From assembly GCF_900099675.1 (NCBI RefSeq), contig NZ_FNDQ01000001.1, positions 1-64,000 of the forward strand: a DNA stretch of 64,000 bases, read 5' to 3'. Both the position numbers and the translations under genes were made by a program. The notes below the pieces were generated by a model. The model saw only the letters and a list, made by a program, of their open reading frames with translations. It was not told the DNA's origin and made no database searches. Shown here one piece after another: positions 38,101 through 46,432 of the stretch (within the stretch, counting starts at the first letter, position 1; each line of letters begins with the position of its first letter). Source of the DNA: Myroides phaeus. GTDB taxonomy: Bacteria; Bacteroidota; Bacteroidia; Flavobacteriales; Flavobacteriaceae.

Positions 38101-38307
38101 AATTGGAATAGTGATTTGCAATTCTATTTCCTCTGCTGCTAATCCTGGTACTTGCGTTACTACTTGTGATGTTGTATCTGCGATATCTGGATATGCTTCA
38201 ACAGACAACTGTTTCCAAGAATAATATCCAAAAATACAAAGCAACACAAACAATGCAGCGACAAGCCATCTCTTGTGGATAGCGATGTCAATTATATTCT
38301 TCTTCAT
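35197..38307 (-). CDS. Heavy-metal RND efflux transporter (CusA/CzcA family)
   Basis: Inner-membrane proton-driven pump of 1036 residues with the RND topology: helix 1 near 14-32, a periplasmic loop, helices 2-6, helix 7, a second loop and helices 8-12. The fourth-helix signature reads D-F-G-I-I-V-D-G-A-I (about 396-405), with the two aspartates typical of divalent-cation (CzcA-like) pumps rather than the Cu/Ag form, so Zn/Co/Cd/Ni export is the better guess; the exact metal is unproven. It is the second gene of a four-gene operon, after the CusB-like adaptor. Confidence 0.92.
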   Translation of the reverse strand: MKKNIIDIAIHKRWLVAALFVLLCIFGYYSWKQLSVEAYPDIADTTSQVVTQVPGLAAEEIELQITIPIERALNGMPGMHVMRSNSTFGLSMITIVFEDGIEDYFARQRIQERLNDVELPYDATPELDPLTSPIGEVYRYIIEGDGHSLRELTDIQNFVIIPKLNQVPGVAEVTNFGGVTTQFQIELDPHKLEQYGLSLSDVTETIEENNVNAGGSVLTRGDLGYVVRGIGLVKDLEDLGKIVVKAENGIPVFLNDLGRLKYGNVERKGVLGYTDRERDYSDSIEGIVLLLKGENPSVVLEKIHVYVDELNNGLLPEGVKIHTFLDRTDLVDTTLHTVSTTLIEGISLVVIVLIVFLGSWRGALLVAITIPISLLFAFIMMHFTNIPANLLSLGAIDFGIIVDGAIVMMESILKKREDNPKEELKEKSIAERTKEVAKPIFFATLIIITAYLPLFAFERVEKKLFTPMAFTVGYALIGALLVALILIPGLAYAVYRKPRKIYHNKWLEKLTALYHNRIIKIVDKPKQVFAPLLVVLAITVGLSMKVGKDFLPPLDEGSIWLQVTLPPGISLEKSKELSDTLRARTMKYDEVTYIMVQAGRNDDGTDPFTPSHFECSVGIKPYKEWPRGKTKEDLIEELAAEYESLPGFTVGFAQPMIDGVMDKISGAHSELVVKVYGEDFHETRRIANEVLGTLKTVDGAVDLAIDQEPPLPQLQIHANRDKIAQYGLNVSDVAELIEVAIGGKAISQIFIGNKVYDISARYTEESRNTPEKIANLMLTSSTGAKIPLSQVADVKTSTGESTITREMNRRHLTVKLNVRNRDLASLLKEAHQKIEENVTYDHEKFHIEWGGQFENQNRAYSRLAVIIPLTLCLMFVLLYGAFGQFRQAGLLMIVVPLALFGGMLALNVRGMSLNVSSAVGFIALFGVAIQNGVIMISHINDLRRKGTALKEAVLLGAEQRFRPVLMTATVAVLGLFPASLATGIGSDVQRPLATVIVYGLLFATILTLFVLPALYYLVERKWGKDSDFTEEAMEEN

Positions 38308-38326
38308 TACTGCGCTCCTTTATAAA

Positions 38327-39445
38327 TTAATAAGATTGAGGTAAGTAAATTCCTCCTTCACTTACAACTTCATCTCCTTTTTCTAATCCTGATAAAATCA
38401 CTGTTTTATCTCCAGACACTCCTCCTATTACAATTTTCTTCTTTTTGTATTTATCTGTATCTACTTTTACAAAAACGAAAGAATCATCCTCTCCTTGTAA
38501 TACAGCTCTTGATGGAATAAGAATTACTTCCTCTGGTTGATCAATAAAACGTACGTTCACATACATTCCTGGTTTAAGAATACGCTTTTCGTTATCTACC
38601 TCAATTAATACGTCAATACTTCTTGTTTCTTCATCAACGATTTCATTCACGTGATAAATAATACCTTCCATAGGTTGATTAGGATAAGCAGCCAATTCAA
38701 CTTGTACCTTGTTTAGCTTTGTTAAATGCTGAATATCCTTCTCTTTTATTTTACCAACAATCCATATTTTACTCAACGAAGCAATTTTCACAACTGGATC
38801 TGCATCGTCATTAATATATTGTCCTAATACAATATTGTTTTCAAGAACTTCTCCATTGATTGGAGAACGAACAGTTAATGCCTGTCCTAATACCAGAGAA
38901 TTTCCATCTACATTATAAATTGCCAATGCAGCTTTAGCATTATCAAATGCAGCTTTAGCAATTGAATATTCCGTTTCAGACTCTTCAAATTCCTGTCTAA
39001 CTCCTACACCATTCTTCAACAAGTCTTCTTGTCTCTTTAAGTTCAATGCTGCCTGCTTAAACTCTTGTTTTGAATCAAAATAATCTTTTTGAGCTTCAAA
39101 ATAATCCGGAGAAGAAACCTCAAATAAAGGTGTATTTATACTTACTTTTTGTCCTAACTTGATAAAAGACTTTACTATTCTACCTGAAAAGGGAGATGCT
39201 ATCTCTGCATAATGGTTTGGAATAGCCTTAACTATTCCTGCAGTAACCAAATCAAAAGTGAATTGCTCTTCTGAAACAAGATCAGTTTTTATTCTACTTC
39301 TTAAATTTGAGTTTTCTGTCAAGGAGATAACCTGATTCTCTACGCTGTATTGGGCTGTATCACCTGTTTGTTCTTTCTTATCTGAACAAAAGCTTAGTAA
39401 TACACTTACTCCTAAAATACCAGCAAGTTTCAATGTCTTAGCCAT
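38327..39445 (-). CDS. RND efflux periplasmic adaptor (CusB/CzcB family) lipoprotein
   Basis: Membrane-fusion protein that bridges the RND pump and the TolC-like duct. The 372 residues carry a signal peptide with lipobox LSFC (Cys20), a lipoyl/barrel-sandwich half-motif ('GRIVKSFIKLGQKVS'), an alpha-hairpin (about 115-170), and the second half-motif 'VRSPINGEVLENNIVLGQYIN', followed by a beta-barrel domain. It starts the operon. No metal sensor or regulator gene lies upstream within 200 bases; mgtE ends there. Confidence 0.9.
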   Translation of the reverse strand: MAKTLKLAGILGVSVLLSFCSDKKEQTGDTAQYSVENQVISLTENSNLRSRIKTDLVSEEQFTFDLVTAGIVKAIPNHYAEIASPFSGRIVKSFIKLGQKVSINTPLFEVSSPDYFEAQKDYFDSKQEFKQAALNLKRQEDLLKNGVGVRQEFEESETEYSIAKAAFDNAKAALAIYNVDGNSLVLGQALTVRSPINGEVLENNIVLGQYINDDADPVVKIASLSKIWIVGKIKEKDIQHLTKLNKVQVELAAYPNQPMEGIIYHVNEIVDEETRSIDVLIEVDNEKRILKPGMYVNVRFIDQPEEVILIPSRAVLQGEDDSFVFVKVDTDKYKKKKIVIGGVSGDKTVILSGLEKGDEVVSEGGIYLPQSY

Positions 39446-39647
39446 TATGTTTGTTTTTTATTTGTATTTAATTTTACTTATTTTTTAATATCAATCTTAA
39501 AACGACATTAAAATTACTCAAAAACAAGGAGGTATCCTTGAATATCCATCACCTTTTTAAGAATAATTAGCCTTCTGAAGACAAATCACATCTAAATCGT
39601 GCTTTTTTCATCCGTTTATATTTTTATTCACAACTACAATAATTATG

Positions 39648-41048
39648 CTATTTTAAATTAAAGAAGTAGGCTGCTAAACTGAAATAAATTAACAAGCCTG
39701 ATATATCAACTATTGTTGTAATTGCTGGACTCGCAACAACTGCTGGGTCTCCTCCAAATTTTCTTACTATTAAAGGCAATGTTGCTCCAATAATTGTAGA
39801 TGAAATTACTTGAAATGAAAGTGCTAAAGCAATTACCCCACCAATACTAACTAAAGAATAGGCTGCTGGTATTTCAGTCTCCCAACTCAAGAAAACAACT
39901 TTTGCAAATGCTAATAATCCTAAACAAACTGAAAGCATTAATGCTATTCTTGTTTCTTTCCACAAAACCTTTACCCAAGACTTTAATGTTACTTGTCCTA
40001 ATGCCAATGCTCTAATGATAACTGTTGCTGATTGACTCCCCGCATTTCCTCCTGTATCGGCAACCATAGGCATATATAAAGCAAGTATCATCATTTGTGC
40101 TAATGCCCCTTCATAACTGTGAATAATTAATCCAGAAATTATTCCTACTATTGCTAAAGTAACTAACCACACTACACGTTTCTTGAAGTGCCCAAAGATG
40201 GTTGTATCATTATAGTCCACTTCTTCATTACTACTCATAATTCCCATAAAACGCTCCATATCTTCAGTATGTTCTGCTTGAATAACATCTATCGCTTCAT
40301 CGTGTGTAACTATACCTACTAATTGGTTCTTATCATTGATAATTGGTAAGGCTACAAGCTCATATTTGTCAATTTTCTTTGCTATACTCTCACTTGACTC
40401 ACTCACGTACCCGAAAATAAAATCACTGTGTAACTCTTCTTCAACCAACACATCTGGCTCTGCAATTATCAAATCTTTTAAAGTTATAAAGCCTACTAAA
40501 GTTTGATCTTCATTGACAACGTACACATAGTAAATTGTCTTTTTTGAGGGAGCATCTCTTCTTACTTTTTGAATTGCTTCGAAACAACTCATATTCTTAG
40601 AAACTGTAGCAAAATCAGTAATCATAATTCCTCCTGCTGTATCTGCTGGATAAGAACTCAATGCCAATACATCTTCTCTAATCTTCTTATTTAAAAAAGG
40701 TAATAAATCGACTTGTTCTTGTTGTGTTAATAACTGAAACAAATCGGCTCTTGCATCAGAAGGCATTTCTTCAAAAATCTTTGAAAACAACTTTTTACTC
40801 ACTTGTTGAAAAAAAGATAATTGCTTAACCAATGGAAACTCTGCAAATATTTCTCCTTGTTCTTGCTTACTGAACTCATTGAATAAAATCAATAAGTCTT
40901 TATTTTCCATTAAACTAATTGCTTCACTAACATCTACTGTTGGCATCTTTTTCAATACAGGCACCATCAGCATCATTTGATCTATTCCTTGAAAATCTTG
41001 AGCCATTTTTCTCAATGTTCCTTTTTCATTTTTATATAATCTCATCAC
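39648..41048 (-). CDS. mgtE: Magnesium transporter MgtE
   Basis: Dimeric magnesium channel in the inner membrane. The 466 residues have the cytoplasmic N domain of helical repeats (about 20-140), a CBS pair (about 145-270) that senses magnesium and gates the pore, and five transmembrane helices (about 290-465) with the conserved 'PMVADTGGNAGSQSATVIIR' pore segment. It starts 15 bases downstream of mgtC on the same strand. The start could be at Met1/Met2 or Met15; Met1 is kept because the gap to mgtC suits coupling. Confidence 0.93.
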   Translation of the reverse strand: MMRLYKNEKGTLRKMAQDFQGIDQMMLMVPVLKKMPTVDVSEAISLMENKDLLILFNEFSKQEQGEIFAEFPLVKQLSFFQQVSKKLFSKIFEEMPSDARADLFQLLTQQEQVDLLPFLNKKIREDVLALSSYPADTAGGIMITDFATVSKNMSCFEAIQKVRRDAPSKKTIYYVYVVNEDQTLVGFITLKDLIIAEPDVLVEEELHSDFIFGYVSESSESIAKKIDKYELVALPIINDKNQLVGIVTHDEAIDVIQAEHTEDMERFMGIMSSNEEVDYNDTTIFGHFKKRVVWLVTLAIVGIISGLIIHSYEGALAQMMILALYMPMVADTGGNAGSQSATVIIRALALGQVTLKSWVKVLWKETRIALMLSVCLGLLAFAKVVFLSWETEIPAAYSLVSIGGVIALALSFQVISSTIIGATLPLIVRKFGGDPAVVASPAITTIVDISGLLIYFSLAAYFFNLK

Positions 41049-41063
41049 ATTCAGTTTTAAAGG

Positions 41064-41759
41064 TTAGTAAGTAGTTAATTCCCAAGTCACTTCAGAAACA
41101 CCATATTCCAGAGAAACTTTACTGGTTACTTTTTCTAAAATATCGTCTTTTCGTCCTAAGCAATAGATCTCAAATTTGAGATATGAAAAAGCAGGATTAC
41201 CATTATCAGTACTTTTTAAAGATCTCAACTGCAAATCCTTTTGTTTTTTCAAACTTTCTAAAACCATCACTCGAATGTGATTCTCAACCTCCTCTTTACA
41301 CCCAACTACGATTTCATAATGAACTTCTGATGAATCTATATCACTTTCAAACGACATCTTGTTCATCAATGTCCCAATTGGTCGTAGCAATAAATGAGCA
41401 CTTACAATTAAAACAGCCATTACAATTGCCTCTTGCCACAATCCTACTCCACACATAGACCCTACTGAGGCTGAACACCAAATTGTAGCAGCTGTATTGA
41501 GTCCTCTTATGCTAAAACCATCTTTCATAATGACTCCAGCGCCTAAAAAACCTATTCCACTCACAACATAAGATGCTACTCTACCTACTGCAGTTCCGCC
41601 TATTTGATAAGACATCAATACAAATCCTGCTGCTCCTATACACACTAATGTATTCGTTCTTAAACCTGCACTTTTCTGTCTTACCTGTCTCTCCGCGCCT
41701 ATCAAAGCCCCTAAAAAAAAGGCTAACGCTAATCTTCCTATAAATACTGAAATCAACAT
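41064..41759 (-). CDS. MgtC/SapB-family membrane protein
   Basis: A 231-residue inner-membrane protein with four or five N-terminal helices and a cytoplasmic ACT-like C-terminal part (about 145-231). Signatures are 'GALIGAERQ' (18-26) and 'GIGFLGAGVIM' (68-78), typical of the MgtC/SapB family. MgtC proteins act in low-magnesium growth and modulate ATP synthase in pathogens; an equivalent role here is only suggested by mgtE lying directly downstream. A -7 box at 41881-41888 leaves a leader of about 115 bases. Confidence 0.87.
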   Translation of the reverse strand: MLISVFIGRLALAFFLGALIGAERQVRQKSAGLRTNTLVCIGAAGFVLMSYQIGGTAVGRVASYVVSGIGFLGAGVIMKDGFSIRGLNTAATIWCSASVGSMCGVGLWQEAIVMAVLIVSAHLLLRPIGTLMNKMSFESDIDSSEVHYEIVVGCKEEVENHIRVMVLESLKKQKDLQLRSLKSTDNGNPAFSYLKFEIYCLGRKDDILEKVTSKVSLEYGVSEVTWELTTY

Positions 41760-41818
41760 AATAACAACTTTTTATTCTTTCTTAATTATCATTGTACTAT
41801 GAGAATCAGAAAGAAAGT

Positions 41819-41857
41819 TTAACTTTCACTCGTCTTAATAAAGGACTCTACCTCCAT
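41819..41857 (-). CDS. Possible 12-residue leader peptide upstream of mgtC-mgtE
   Basis: In the leader between the -7 box (41881-41888) and mgtC, an ATG opens a 12-codon frame encoding MEVESFIKTSES, followed by TAA inside a GAAAGTT/AACTTTC hairpin. An early acidic cluster resembles the destabilising starts of mgtA leader peptides in enterics. Whether it is translated is unknown, and short ORFs of this kind occur often by chance. Confidence 0.2.
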   Translation of the reverse strand: MEVESFIKTSES

Positions 41858-41880
41858 AATTTCTATTTTTTTTGACTTGG

Positions 41881-41888
41881 CAAAAGTA
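41881..41888 (-). promoter_or_regulatory. Promoter -7 element of mgtC-mgtE (TACTTTTG)
   Basis: Exact TAnnTTTG match on the minus strand, about 122 bases before the mgtC ATG, giving an unusually long leader for this window. Confidence 0.5.
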
Positions 41889-41962
41889 GAAGATTAACCC
41901 CCTGATGGCTATTAGAAAGCTTTTAGAAAAAAATTAGAATCTTATTAGAATTCTATAAAAAC

Positions 41963-41992
41963 AAAAAAAGACACTCTGTTGAAGAGTGCCTT
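41963..41992 (-). terminator. Terminator of the two-component operon
   Basis: CACTCT/AGAGTG stem with AAG/CTT ends and seven T residues on the minus strand, 20 bases after the kinase stop codon. Confidence 0.8.
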
Positions 41993-42011
41993 AATATAGC
42001 TTAAAAGTGAT

Positions 42012-43370
42012 TTAAATTGTAATTGTAAACGTTGTTCCTTTGTTTACTTGTGATTGTACATCTATTACCCCTTGATGTAACCCTATAATTTTATGAGTTA
42101 AAGAAAGTCCTATTCCATTACCTTCAATGAGTTTGCCATTTTCTCCCCGATAAAAAGGGGTAAAAATATGATCCAAATCTTCCCTACTCATTCCTATGCC
42201 ATTATCTGAAACTACTATTCTTAACTTATTTTCAATATTTGAAATAGATATTTTACATTGTTGATCTTTAGAAAACTTACACGCATTTTCCAACAAATTC
42301 ATTATAGCAACCTCTAATAAGTAACTATTCCCATTAATAGAAACCATCTCTTCACTGTCAATATTTTCATCAATGATAAAATTAAACTTATACGTTGGAT
42401 TACTTTTTTGTAATTTCTGACAAGCATCTAAAACAACCTCATCCATTCGAACTGATTTAAAAACAATCTCTGTTGGATCATAACTGGCCTTTGCAAAATC
42501 AAGTAAACTATTCGATAATCGAACAATCTTTTTAGAGTCTGCTAAGGCATTTTCGATTGTTCTTACATAAGCATCTGCCTTCTGTTCTTTTACCAAGGCT
42601 AATTCAAGTTCTGCTATTATTGCCGCTAAAGGTGTACGCAACTCGTGAGATATATTAGAAACAAACTGTTTTTGAGCATCAAACGACCTTTCTAAACGAT
42701 CCAACATTACATTAAAGTTATTCGCTAAAGCTCCTAATTCATCTTTGTTCTTTTCTGTACTTATGCGAAGATCTAAATTCGTAGCTGTTATATTATTAAC
42801 CTCTTTATTCATTACTTTAATTGGTAATAATACACGATCAGCAAATAATCCTCCACAGATATAAATAACAATTAACGACACAATAGTTAACAAGGTAATG
42901 GTCAAAAACAAGTTGTGCATTTTTACATAACCATATTCATCTAAAGCTGTTGCTGTTAGTACATAGTCCTTACCATTATAAGAATAAACCATACCAATAA
43001 CTTGCCAATCACCTTGAAAATAATGTACTCTCTTCTGAGACACTATTTTGTCTATCATTGACTTCGTTTCTTTTACCCTATCAATCTCTTCTGCATCGTG
43101 ATATAACAAATTAAAGTCTAAGTCATAAATTGCAACCTCAACTTCATTGATAACTTCACTGTTAAAACGATAAATCTTATGTAAGGTTGAAGGATTAACT
43201 TCTGCTTCAAAAAAAAGCTTCGCCTTTGTAATTCCTTCTTTTTCTAAAACTTCGAAAAACTCTACTTCTCTATTTTTGGAAGAAGACCAATAAACAACAG
43301 CTACAAAGACTAAAAGTATTGTAGCTACTAACAGAGTAAACCATAAAGTAAGTTTTCCTTTAATTTTCAT
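42012..43370 (-). CDS. Sensor histidine kinase (HAMP, HisKA, HATPase)
   Basis: Inner-membrane sensor of 452 residues: transmembrane helix about 8-28, an extracytoplasmic sensor loop (about 30-150), second helix about 152-175, HAMP domain, HisKA dimerisation with phospho-accepting His242 in 'ISHELRTPLA', and an HATPase domain with N-box 'NLLENACKFS', 'VSDNGIGM' and 'GNGIGLSL'. It overlaps the response-regulator gene by 11 bases, so the two proteins form one signalling pair. The stimulus is unknown; mgtC-mgtE and the metal efflux operon lie nearby but are separated by a terminator. Confidence 0.93.
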   Translation of the reverse strand: MKIKGKLTLWFTLLVATILLVFVAVVYWSSSKNREVEFFEVLEKEGITKAKLFFEAEVNPSTLHKIYRFNSEVINEVEVAIYDLDFNLLYHDAEEIDRVKETKSMIDKIVSQKRVHYFQGDWQVIGMVYSYNGKDYVLTATALDEYGYVKMHNLFLTITLLTIVSLIVIYICGGLFADRVLLPIKVMNKEVNNITATNLDLRISTEKNKDELGALANNFNVMLDRLERSFDAQKQFVSNISHELRTPLAAIIAELELALVKEQKADAYVRTIENALADSKKIVRLSNSLLDFAKASYDPTEIVFKSVRMDEVVLDACQKLQKSNPTYKFNFIIDENIDSEEMVSINGNSYLLEVAIMNLLENACKFSKDQQCKISISNIENKLRIVVSDNGIGMSREDLDHIFTPFYRGENGKLIEGNGIGLSLTHKIIGLHQGVIDVQSQVNKGTTFTITI

Positions 43371-44073
43371 TGCCTTTTAAGATAAACCCCATACCTGACT
43401 TAGTATGAATAATTTTATTAGTCGGATCTGTTTCTATTTTCTTGCGTAAATAGTTAATATAAACATCAATAAAGTTCGTTCCTGTATCAAAATGAGTATC
43501 CCAAACTTTCTCTGATATTTCAGTTCTTGACAAAACTCTCTCTGGATTCTCCATCATATATTGGAGTAAATTAAACTCTTTAGGTGTAAGATGAATATCA
43601 ACACCTCCGCGTTTAAAAGACTTCTCATTTAGATCTAACTCCAAGTCAGCATACTTCAACACATTTGATTCTGCTGTTTGTAAATGCTCAAAACGCTTTA
43701 ACAAGGCTCTTATTCGAACATATAGCTCTCTTATCTCAAATGGTTTTACTAAATAATCATCTGCTCCAGCATCAAATCCCTCTACTTTATCATCCGTTGT
43801 TCCTAAAGCTGTCAACATTATTATTGGTATTTGAGGTAATTCTCTTTTAATGTCCTTACACAAATCTATCCCGTTAATTTTAGGAAGGATTACATCTGTA
43901 ATAATAAGACAATACTCTTTTTGCAAAGCTAATTTCTTTCCCATATAGCCATCATAGGCTAAGTCAACTTCAAAACTTTGCTCTTCAAGACTGCGACGCA
44001 ATAATTCTGCAACGCGTAAATCATCTTCTATAACTAATATCTTATTCAAAACCAGAAATTTTTTTCGTGACAC
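43360..44073 (-). CDS. OmpR/PhoB-type response regulator
   Basis: DNA-binding regulator with a receiver domain (Asp60 in 'IITDVILPKING', counted from the GTG start) and a winged-helix C-terminus ending 'DVYINYLRKKIETDPTNKIIHTKSGMGF'. The longest frame starts at a GTG at 44073; a TTG at 44049 gives the standard start MNKILVIEDD and may be the true one. It is co-transcribed with the histidine kinase. Family is certain; target genes are unknown. Confidence 0.93.
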   Translation of the reverse strand: MSRKKFLVLNKILVIEDDLRVAELLRRSLEEQSFEVDLAYDGYMGKKLALQKEYCLIITDVILPKINGIDLCKDIKRELPQIPIIMLTALGTTDDKVEGFDAGADDYLVKPFEIRELYVRIRALLKRFEHLQTAESNVLKYADLELDLNEKSFKRGGVDIHLTPKEFNLLQYMMENPERVLSRTEISEKVWDTHFDTGTNFIDVYINYLRKKIETDPTNKIIHTKSGMGFILKGNEN

Positions 44074-44121
44074 AAGTTAACTCTTTTTTTAAAAAACCCT
44101 TAAGAATTAACCTTATACCAT

Positions 44122-44158
44122 AAAAAAATCGCTCAAGCTATAATGTAGCTTGAGCGAT
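44122..44158 (-). terminator. Terminator of the short ssb gene
   Basis: Perfect TCGCTCAAGCTA/TAGCTTGAGCGA stem with a five-base loop and seven T residues on the minus strand. Confidence 0.9.
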
Positions 44159-44177
44159 AACAGAAATAATAAAAACT

Positions 44178-44516
44178 TTACTTGCTGCCACCTAATAATA
44201 AAATCTCGGCAACATCAATTTCGGTAACATAGCGCTTATTACCATCTTTATCTTCAAAACTACGGTTAACTAGCTTACCTTCTACAGCAATCTCCCTCCC
44301 TTTATCAACAAACTTTTCAACAATTTCTGCTCGCTTTCCCCAAACAACTATATCATGCCATTGTGTTGTCTCTATTCTATCTCCTTTTTCATTATATGAA
44401 ACCTCATTAATTGCAATGGAGAAAAAAGCCCTTTTTCTATTTTCGCCATAAACTTTAACTTCAGGTGTTTGTCCAACACGCCCGATTAATTGAACCCGAT
44501 TTTTTAGTGAACTCAT
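44178..44516 (-). CDS. Single-stranded DNA-binding protein, short form without acidic tail
   Basis: A 112-residue SSB consisting of only the OB-fold ('MSSLKNRVQLIGRVGQTPEV', 'FFSIAINEVSY', 'TQWHDIVVWGKRAEI', 'GREIAVEGKLVNRSFEDKDGNKRYVTE'). It ends LLLGGSK and lacks the disordered linker and acidic tip (DDDIPF-like) through which canonical SSB recruits RecO, RecQ and other partners. It is therefore probably a secondary SSB paralogue, perhaps for natural transformation or phage-like functions, while a full-length SSB is expected elsewhere in the genome. Confidence 0.88.
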   Translation of the reverse strand: MSSLKNRVQLIGRVGQTPEVKVYGENRKRAFFSIAINEVSYNEKGDRIETTQWHDIVVWGKRAEIVEKFVDKGREIAVEGKLVNRSFEDKDGNKRYVTEIDVAEILLLGGSK

Positions 44517-44673
44517 AATTTTTTGGTTTTGTTAATTTTAGAATATCATTTTTATTAATCAACAGAACCTACATCAAAAATAACACCCCTTTTTAACAAA
44601 TATTTGAATGTTAATATATTTTCTTTAATTATATTGCTTTTGTATAATTTGTACATTACAAAAAAAAGTAAAT

Positions 44674-46200
44674 ATGGAAACTACTATCAATAAAGTAGAG
44701 TTAAGAACTTTACAAATTGACGATTATCTCGAATTAAAGAAATCTATGTTAGAGTCTTATAAAGGACTGGAAGATTCTTATTGGAATAAAGATGAAATCG
44801 AGCAATTATTAAAAGTTTTTCCAGAAGGACAATTAGTTGTATTAGTTGACGGTGTTGTTGTTGGCTCAGCTTTATCACTAATCATTGATGAAAAGCAGGC
44901 TATGTCTGCCCATACGTATGATCAGATCACCGGATTCTCAACTTTCAATACTCATAATCCTGAAGGAAGTGTTTTATATGGGATTGACGTATTCATACAT
45001 CCTAAATATAGAGGTTTAAGACTTGGAAGACGTTTATATGACGCAAGGAAAGAAATGTGTGAACAATTGAACTTAAAGTCAATTATTTTTGCAGGACGTA
45101 TTCCTACTTACTCTAAATATGCTGCAGAATTAACGCCTAAACAATATTTAGACAAGGTTAGAAAAAAAGAAATACACGACCCTGTAATGTCTTTCCAGTT
45201 GGCAAATGATTTCCACATGGTTCGTTTAATGCGTAATTATTTAGAAGGAGATGTCAGTTCTAAAGAATATGCTGTTTTATTAGAATGGAATAATATCTAT
45301 TACGAGAAAGATGTACAGTTAATTAATGCTAAGAAAAGTGTTATTAGACTGGGGCTTATTCAATGGCAAATGAGACCATTTAATGACCTACAAGAATTCT
45401 TTGATCAAGCAGAGTTCTTTATTAATGCTGTTTCTGATTACGAAAGTGATTTTGCTATGTTCCCAGAGCTTTTCACGGCTCCGCTAATGGCAGACTACAA
45501 TCACTTATCTGAAGCTGATGCTATCCGCGAATTAGCTCGTTATACTGATGACATTAGAAAGAAATTCCAAGAGTTTGCTATTTCTTATAACATCAATATC
45601 ATCACAGGTAGTATGCCTTATCTAATCGATGGTACTCTATACAATGTAGGGTTCTTATGTAAAAGAGATGGTACATACGAAATGTATGCTAAAATACATA
45701 TTACTCCAAACGAAGTACACCATTGGGGAATGACAGGTGGTTCTAAAATTCAAACTTTTGATACTGATTGTGGTAAAATTGGTATTATGATTTGTTATGA
45801 TGTTGAATTCCCTGAACTCTCTCGTTTACTTTCTGATCAAGGAATGGACATCCTTTTCGTTCCTTTCTTAACAGATACACAGAATGGTTATACGCGTGTA
45901 AGGAACTGTGCTGCTGCAAGAGCTATTGAAAATGAGTGTTATGTTGCTATTGCAGGTTGTGTTGGTAACTTACCTAAAGTAAACAACATGGACATACAGT
46001 TTGCTCAAGCTGCAGTATTAACTCCTTCTGACTTTGCTTTCCCTACAAATGGAGTAAAAGCTGAAGCAACACCTAATACAGAAATGACGTTAATCGTGGA
46101 TGTGGATGTGGATTTACTTAAAGAATTACATGAGCATGGAAGTGTAAAAATTAAAAAAGACAGACGTTTAGATCTTTACCAAATCAATAAGTTAAAATAA
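44674..46200 (+). CDS. GNAT acetyltransferase fused to nitrilase-superfamily amidohydrolase
   Basis: A 508-residue two-domain enzyme. Residues 6-215 form a GNAT-like acyltransferase with 'VFIHPKYRGLRLGRRLYD' as acetyl-CoA-binding motif. Residues 224-508 form a carbon-nitrogen hydrolase with the complete catalytic triad: Glu265 ('MFPELFTAP'), Lys340 ('YAKIHITPNE') and Cys374 ('IMICYDVEFP'). The fusion recurs in many Bacteroidota and Proteobacteria, but its physiological substrate is not established to my knowledge. The gene is monocistronic with a strong terminator. Confidence 0.9.
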   Translation: METTINKVELRTLQIDDYLELKKSMLESYKGLEDSYWNKDEIEQLLKVFPEGQLVVLVDGVVVGSALSLIIDEKQAMSAHTYDQITGFSTFNTHNPEGSVLYGIDVFIHPKYRGLRLGRRLYDARKEMCEQLNLKSIIFAGRIPTYSKYAAELTPKQYLDKVRKKEIHDPVMSFQLANDFHMVRLMRNYLEGDVSSKEYAVLLEWNNIYYEKDVQLINAKKSVIRLGLIQWQMRPFNDLQEFFDQAEFFINAVSDYESDFAMFPELFTAPLMADYNHLSEADAIRELARYTDDIRKKFQEFAISYNINIITGSMPYLIDGTLYNVGFLCKRDGTYEMYAKIHITPNEVHHWGMTGGSKIQTFDTDCGKIGIMICYDVEFPELSRLLSDQGMDILFVPFLTDTQNGYTRVRNCAAARAIENECYVAIAGCVGNLPKVNNMDIQFAQAAVLTPSDFAFPTNGVKAEATPNTEMTLIVDVDVDLLKELHEHGSVKIKKDRRLDLYQINKLK

Positions 46201-46221
46201 CTTCATTATTTTTAAAGTAAA

Positions 46222-46257
46222 AGAACCGGATTAAGATAATTCCTAATCCGGTTTTTT
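46222..46257 (+). terminator. Terminator of the GNAT-nitrilase gene
   Basis: AACCGGATTA/TAATCCGGTT stem with a short loop and six T residues. Confidence 0.9.
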
Positions 46258-46432
46258 ATGTCCAAACACTTTATTGCATTTACTTTTTAGTAAATATCTT
46301 CTATTCTCAAGAATAATCGTGAAAAAACAAAGAGAATACTTCTACCTTTAAACACATAACTATTATATTTACAGCTGTTTAAAATTTGGCAGGAAACTTG
46401 TCAACACTAATCCTCACTAAAAATATCACTTC

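Noticed and set aside
41760..41880. M-box (magnesium) riboswitch upstream of mgtC
   Set aside because: No conserved M-box architecture could be recognised by eye; only a short hairpin and a mini-ORF are visible.
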